NCBI RefSeq assembly: GCF_932294415.1
Contig: NC_065535.1
Span: forward strand, 11,309,282 to 11,373,281
DNA length: 64,000 nt
Direction of reading: 5' to 3'
Origin: Quercus robur
Lineage: Eukaryota > Streptophyta > Magnoliopsida > Fagales > Fagaceae
The position numbers and the translations under genes were made by a program. Positions 60,401 through 64,000 of this stretch are shown one piece after another. A model generated the notes under the pieces. It was not told the origin of the DNA. It made no database searches and saw only the letters and a program-made list of their open reading frames with translations. Each line of letters begins with the position of its first letter. Position 1 is the first letter of the stretch.

Positions 60401-62326
60401 CTTTTCTTTTATTAATAATATTCTCTTCTTACTTATCAAAAAAAAAGATTTTACTCTTGCATAGCTAACCTATTTATAATCTTTAACTATTAGGAAATAA
60501 AGTAGCTAATAGTTACATAAGTCAAAGCTGTAATTAATGAGGATATATAGCAGATATGAGAAGTCAAAATAAGGGGCTGCTGGCAGTCCTAATAGGTCAG
60601 AAAGGTTGGCTGGCTGGTTGTCGGTCCTAATGGTAGAGGAGGGGTACATGGCAGATATGAGAAGTCAAAATAAGGGGCTGCTGGCAGTCCTAAGAGGCCA
60701 GAAAGGTTGGCTGGCTGGTTGTCAGTCCTAAGGATAGAGGGTGGCTGCATCACCAACGACCTTTAATTTTTCTTTTCATGAAGAGTTTTGATTTCCCCCC
60801 TTATTCTGTTATTCTACATGGCTGCAAAGGAATTTTCAATTGCTGGGTATTTTGTATCCATTGTCTACCTTGATCACCCAGTTAATTTTCTTCCTGGGGT
60901 ATTTGAAGCATTATCATATCACTAGCTCATTTATGTTATATCATCAATGTGTTCCAACTACCTGAATTTTTCTTTTCATGAACAGTTTTGATTTTTCCTT
61001 TCCCCTTAGTCTACATGTCTGCAAAGTAATTTGCTATTACTGGGTAATTTGTATCCAGTGTCTATCTTGATCACGTACCAAAAGTATCAAGGAATTTTGG
61101 TAAGCCTTGAGGCATTTACCACAGATATTTATTGTAAATAAAAGGAAAACTTTGTATCCTCTTTACTTATCAAAAATAAACTTTTTATCCTTTTAGCTTA
61201 AATTATATGGTGGAATCACTATCTTCCTTTGTTTGATGGACTTTCTCTTGTCCTATTAGATTTCTTTTTCTCACAGTGTTTTATCTTTTCCAGCTTGAAC
61301 GGAAAGAATATGGTACTGATGATGATGAAGATGATGATGATTATGTTTATGTAGCTGAAGAAGATGAGTTCCTAGCGGAGAAGCTCAAACATACTCTAGG
61401 TGACAATTTGATTGATGACTTGGAGCTTGATGGCAAATATAGGGCTCCTGCAGATTTATTGCGTGATACTGGGGGACCAAAAAGTAAAGAGCTATTAGAG
61501 ACTGCTGCTGATGTGATTCATCGCATCGTGGAATATGCTGAGAAGTATGAAAACGAAAGTGAAAATGAAAACAAAGATATGATTCTTGAACAAGAAAGTA
61601 GCGATGAATCAGAAATGTGGGATTGTGAAACCATAGTTTCCACGTATACAAATTGTGATAACCACCCTGTTAAGATTGGGGCTCCAATAACTAGGAAAAA
61701 GAAGTTGGCTGAAACTGTATCCAATGCCAGGGGTGCCACAAGTCATGTAATATCCCTTCAAGGAAAACAGAAGCTTCCGGTGGATTTTCTTCCTCCTAGT
61801 AGAAAACCTGCTGCAGAAAAAGTGAAGGATGTGGGTAGCAACAAAGTGGAGCAGCAGAAGAGGAAACCTAATGGTCAGGAATCAAAGGAGGAGAAGAAAG
61901 AACGGAAGGTATTTCCTTGCTGCTTGTTTCATCTTATGTGATTTCTTGAATAAACAGTGCCTCAAACATTGAATTATCTATCAATATTGGCTGATATAAT
62001 AAAATTCGGTCCTTTGCCTGTCTGCAAACTGCCATCACAAAACATGTTTCAGAAGGAAATAAGTTGCAGTCAGTACTTTGTCTATTCAAGCATCTGTTGC
62101 TTTAAGAAATCATGTCTGGGTTTACATTGTTTTGATGGTATATTCTAATTTCTACTCTTTCTACTATAATGGCGTTGGATTTTTCTGCTTGCAGGCTGCT
62201 GTAAAGGAGGAACGCCGTGAAGCAAGGCGTGTGAAAAAAGAAATGAAGGAGCTTTATAGGAGCGAAGCACAGCGTGCTCAGAAAGTTGCTGCTGTTGCTT
62301 GCCCATCTTCCATACATCTTATGTGA
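51449..62326 (+). CDS. LTV1: LTV1 homologue, 40S pre-ribosome assembly and export factor, 542 aa
   Basis: Four exons: 51449-51892, 51991-52428, 61294-61908, 62195-62326. All introns are GT-AG in phase 0, total 1629 nt. The N-terminus [18 protein letters not shown] is the hallmark of the family, followed by an acidic region with SIFADAPED. The middle has acidic runs ([11 protein letters not shown]) before the conserved [14 protein letters not shown] and DNLIDDLEL. The C-terminus is a basic helical segment ([18 protein letters not shown]) ending SSIHLM. Yeast Ltv1 binds pre-40S particles with Enp1 and Rps3 and is released after CK1 phosphorylation; the plant role is taken from that family. Length is normal. 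Intron 2 is 8.9 kb because of transposon insertions, while introns 1 and 3 are 98 and 286 bp. The telo-box and short leader fit a housekeeping gene. Confidence 0.95.
52640..53690 (-). mobile_element. 5'-truncated LINE (L1 type) in LTV1 intron 2
   Basis: The minus strand encodes the end of ORF2: [19 protein letters not shown], then [18 protein letters not shown], then a zinc-binding C-terminal domain ([36 protein letters not shown]) and an end without RNase H ([19 protein letters not shown]). A short A tail is seen as T7 at about 52642-52649. The frame changes near 53270, and there is no 5' half. It is a different lineage from the LINE at 13656, which has RNase H. Confidence 0.85.
53733..54793 (+). 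pseudogene. Proline-rich unknown ORF, probably LINE ORF1-derived
   Basis: Open from about 53759 to 54373, then after one stop in the same frame to about 54550 or beyond. The first part is almost pure Pro/Leu/Ser/Thr. The second part has a conserved look ([60 protein letters not shown]), resembling the region found in ORF1 of some plant LINEs and in repeat-linked hypotheticals. A C18 run lies at 53803-53820. It is head-to-head with the LINE fragment at 52640. No host-gene function is suggested. Confidence 0.4.
54794..55820. other. Unassigned part of LTV1 intron 2
   Basis: AT-rich sequence with an A12 run near 55459. The last 80 bp resemble 60885-60960 across the Gypsy insertion. No frame or RNA gene supported. 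Confidence 0.45.
55821..56266 (-). repeat. Gypsy LTR, left (3' in element sense)
   Basis: TGATGGAAATC...GGCTGCATCA. It contains an internal direct duplication of about 106 bp (GCAGATATGAGAAGTC occurs twice). Confidence 0.92.
60017..60752 (-). repeat. Gypsy LTR, right (5' in element sense), with nested LINE
   Basis: Same sequence as the left LTR but split after CATCAAAAACT by the 290-bp insertion 60157-60446. The length difference between the two LTRs is exactly accounted for. Confidence 0.92.
60157..60446 (+). mobile_element. Severely 5'-truncated LINE nested in the Gypsy LTR
   Basis: Encodes the last 56 or so codons of ORF2 ([18 protein letters not shown], then [19 protein letters not shown]) ending in a stop at about 60331, then a 3' UTR and the tail TTACTTATCAAAAAAAAA. 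Same family as the fragment at 52640. This is the youngest datable insertion in the intron, since it lies within an LTR that is itself young. Confidence 0.85.
60753..61080. repeat. Tandem repeat of about 200 bp in LTV1 intron 2
   Basis: TTTTTCTTTTCATGAA followed by AGTTTTGATTT occurs at about 60767 and 60967, and CTTGATCAC with GGGTATTTTGTATCCA-type sequence repeats in both units. A third partial unit (55740-55820) lies on the other side of the Gypsy element, so the array existed before that insertion. Confidence 0.65.
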
Positions 62327-62432
62327 GTGGTAATTGTTGAATTATTGAGTAAATGGAATTGCTACATCACCTAAGGAAAAGAGAAATAGATAATAACATA
62401 AGGTTTGCTAATATTATTTATAAACATTTATA

Positions 62433-62583
62433 GAGCTTCTTTCTTCTTTTAGAATAGTCTCTTGGTTTCTTTGTTTCTATGTTTTTGGTTGTTCTTCTTT
62501 CCGTGTTCATCATCGTGAACACCTTGTATTCTCCTTTTTTATCTTTTATCAATAATATTACTCTTATTACCTATCAAAAAAAT
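62433..62583 (+). mobile_element. LINE 3' tail downstream of LTV1
   Basis: Matches the 3' UTR of the LINE at 60157: TTGTTCTTCTTTCCGTGTTC, ATCGTGAACACCTTGTATTC, then ATTACCTATCAAAAAAATAA. It starts about 107 bp after the LTV1 stop and so may lie in its 3' UTR. Confidence 0.65.
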
Positions 62584-62732
62584 AAATATTAGTTATAAAA
62601 AAAAAGATAATAGCATAAGACTAAGAGGAATAATTAAAAAACTAGATGAGCATAGACCTCAGCTACAGCAAATAAATCCACGTTTTGATGTATTCCGATG
62701 TTTAATAGTCATAAAACATTTTCAGTTTTTTT

Positions 62733-62990
62733 GTGGATTCTAATTAGCTCAATTGGCAAAATCTCTTCTTGTTGAATAAGAGATCTGGGGTTTGAATTCC
62801 CTTCTACACCTAAAACCGATTGATGTCTTGGCTTGATGATACAGAGTAATCATTATAGAGCGAATGTCATAGGTTGAAATTCTATTTTATTTATCATGAC
62901 CTAAAACCGATTGATGTCTTGGTTTGATAATAAAGAGCAATCATCATAGAGTGGATGTCATAAGATGAAATTCTATCTTATTTATTATCA
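62733..62990 (+). mobile_element. tRNA-derived SINE with internal 91-bp duplication
   Basis: The head has A-box-like TTAGCTCAATTGGCAAA and B-box-like GGGGTTTGAATTCCC with normal spacing. The body unit CCTAAAACCGATTGATGTC starts at 62809 and again at 62900, giving two 91-bp units that each end in TCTATTTTATTTAT-like sequence. Confidence 0.7.
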
Positions 62991-64000
62991 GTTCTCACAC
63001 AAACAGAGACTGCCCCCACCCCACCACCCCAACCTTCTGTGCTTGTCTCCTCCTATACTAGCTGTTGTCTACCAAACCCAGCCATCATCTGCCAGCCCAG
63101 CCGTTCAAATCGTCTATGAACGCAGCTGCTGTGAACCCCACCGCAAGCCACCCAATGCTAGTGTGAAACTAACTCAATCCACCGCTGCACCCAGCCCAAC
63201 ACCGCCCGTTCTGCTGCTGGTGCAGAGAAAATTGAGGGAAAATTGAAACATTTTTCTATAGAAAAAAATTCTGTAAGCAATCAAATGGAGCTTAAAGCAT
63301 CAAAATCAAAACTACCATTTCGTTTGGTTTGCTTTAGATGTATTTTTGGAAAATAAGCAAGTCTTTTGCTGAAAATATTTTTTGACAAAATATTTTACAA
63401 CAAAACAAACGGAACCTTAGTTTCCTTCCTACAAGATAAGATATAATTAGGGAAAATAAGAGGAAAGAATAGCAGATTTATTTTTCCTTATTTAGTTATG
63501 TAGAGAAAGTGAAAGTAATCAAAAGAAAGTTTTGATACCTCTTCTTCCTCAGGCCCTATTTTCTCTAAATCTTTCCCATCAGTATTTCTTTGTGGGTTAG
63601 ATGCAAAATCTTTGCGCACTCTCCTCACTTTTGCCTTTTATTTTCTCTTCTAATTTGTACAGAAATACCTAATAGCATAATGTTCTCATCTTAAATTTTG
63701 CTAACAATTCAATGAATTCCTTCAACTGCCATTGGGCATGCAGGCATCCCTTCTTTCCTTCTTTTAGTTATGCTTAACCTTGTTGTCCCAGAACTGATTC
63801 TGTTTTTTCTTTTGTCAAATAGGTAAGTTATTGCCAGATTTTTGCCCAAGACAGTGTGGTCTTCCAGTGGGGTGCTTCTGTTATTCCAAATTCCAATGAA
63901 GAACAATGATGTTGCTGTTATACTGTCATATTCCACCAAGTAAAGGAGCCTGTATGCTCAGCTAATCCTTGATTGCCACGTGAATTCAGGGCACATGGTT
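62991..64000. other. Right edge, no gene recognised
   Basis: A 93-codon open stretch (62965-63246) is Pro/Ser-rich with no family features. Around 63290-63420 is a T/A-rich stretch with TTCGTTTGGTTTGC, possibly a MITE remnant. Nothing else can be supported. Confidence 0.4.

Larger units (their letters stand above)
55821..60752 (-). mobile_element. Ty3/Gypsy LTR retrotransposon, broken, in LTV1 intron 2
   Basis: LTRs at 55821-56266 (446 bp) and 60017-60752 (446 bp plus a nested 290-bp LINE) are flanked by 5-bp target duplication CCAAC (55816-55820, 60753-60757). A primer site for initiator tRNA-Met (TGGTATCAGAGC on the minus strand, about 60003-60014) and a purine-rich tract beside the left LTR give minus orientation. 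Parts seen in order: gag with zinc knuckle ([14 protein letters not shown]), protease region ([12 protein letters not shown]), reverse transcriptase (YFDDILVYS), RNase H-like region, and integrase zinc-binding region. It is a fossil with at least five breaks and not functional as it stands. The LTRs differ at roughly 8 of 446 positions by eye, so it is young. Confidence 0.93.

Noticed and set aside
60157-60446. A conserved host exon in LTV1 intron 2 (MWTIWSERN frame)
   Set aside because: It is the C-terminus of a LINE ORF2, with the LINE tail attached and related to 52777-53241. LTV1 exons join in phase without it.
61130-61180. Another LINE-like tail (CTCTTTACTTATCAAAAATA)
   Set aside because: Only about 20 bp match the LINE 3' end, too little to call an insertion.
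62965-63246. 93-codon Pro/Ser-rich ORF on the plus strand
   Set aside because: It starts inside the SINE, has no motif, and there is no second line of evidence.

Overview
This window is nuclear DNA of a flowering plant, most likely a woody eudicot. Evidence: a multi-exon GT-AG gene with plant LTV1 sequence, a multi-exon plant-type DUF726 gene, a plant tRNA-Glu, L1 LINEs with an RNase H tail, tRNA-derived SINEs, Mutator, hAT and PIF MITEs, and Ty3/Gypsy-type LTR elements. The repeat families remind me of Fagales (oak or chestnut type), but that is inference. Only about a tenth of the window is host coding sequence or a recent copy of it.

Layout. (1) 1-29305 is the left copy (A) and about 30258-44840 the right copy (B) of a direct tandem segmental duplication. 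Without later insertions each copy is about 12.4 kb. Each carries a secreted glycine-rich, cysteine-tailed protein gene (A 11041-11691; B 34332-34986) and a DUF726/TMCO4-like gene on the minus strand (A 23451-29305; B 38971-46660). (2) Copy A was later loaded with a 5.9 kb LTR element, a 5.85 kb L1 LINE, two hAT elements, a SINE and several MITEs. Copy B gained two solo LTRs and one PIF-type MITE. Many insertions have a matching empty site in the other copy. (3) 46661-51178 is a repeat-rich spacer with three MITE-type elements and a Mutator-like element holding a solo LTR. (4) 51179-62326 holds tRNA-Glu(CUC) and then LTV1 in four exons. LTV1 intron 2 is 8.9 kb and filled with LINE pieces and a broken Gypsy element. 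(5) 62327-64000 holds a LINE tail, a SINE and unassigned sequence.

How the genes relate. The two duplicated genes have decayed in opposite copies. The glycine-rich gene is open in A but shifted out of frame in B. The DUF726 gene is complete in B (15 exons, 676 codons, every junction in phase) but in A lacks its 5' exons and carries several disabling changes. The locus therefore keeps about one working copy of each gene. LTV1 is an independent housekeeping gene for 40S ribosome assembly. A telo-box lies 84 bp before its start codon, as is common for ribosome-biogenesis genes in plants.

I see no operon-like or defence-like system. The unusual content is the duplication with complementary gene decay, the paralogous empty sites that order the insertions, and an LTR element whose long internal reading frames run against its LTR polarity. 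All coordinates come from reading by eye; element ends without a target-site duplication are approximate.
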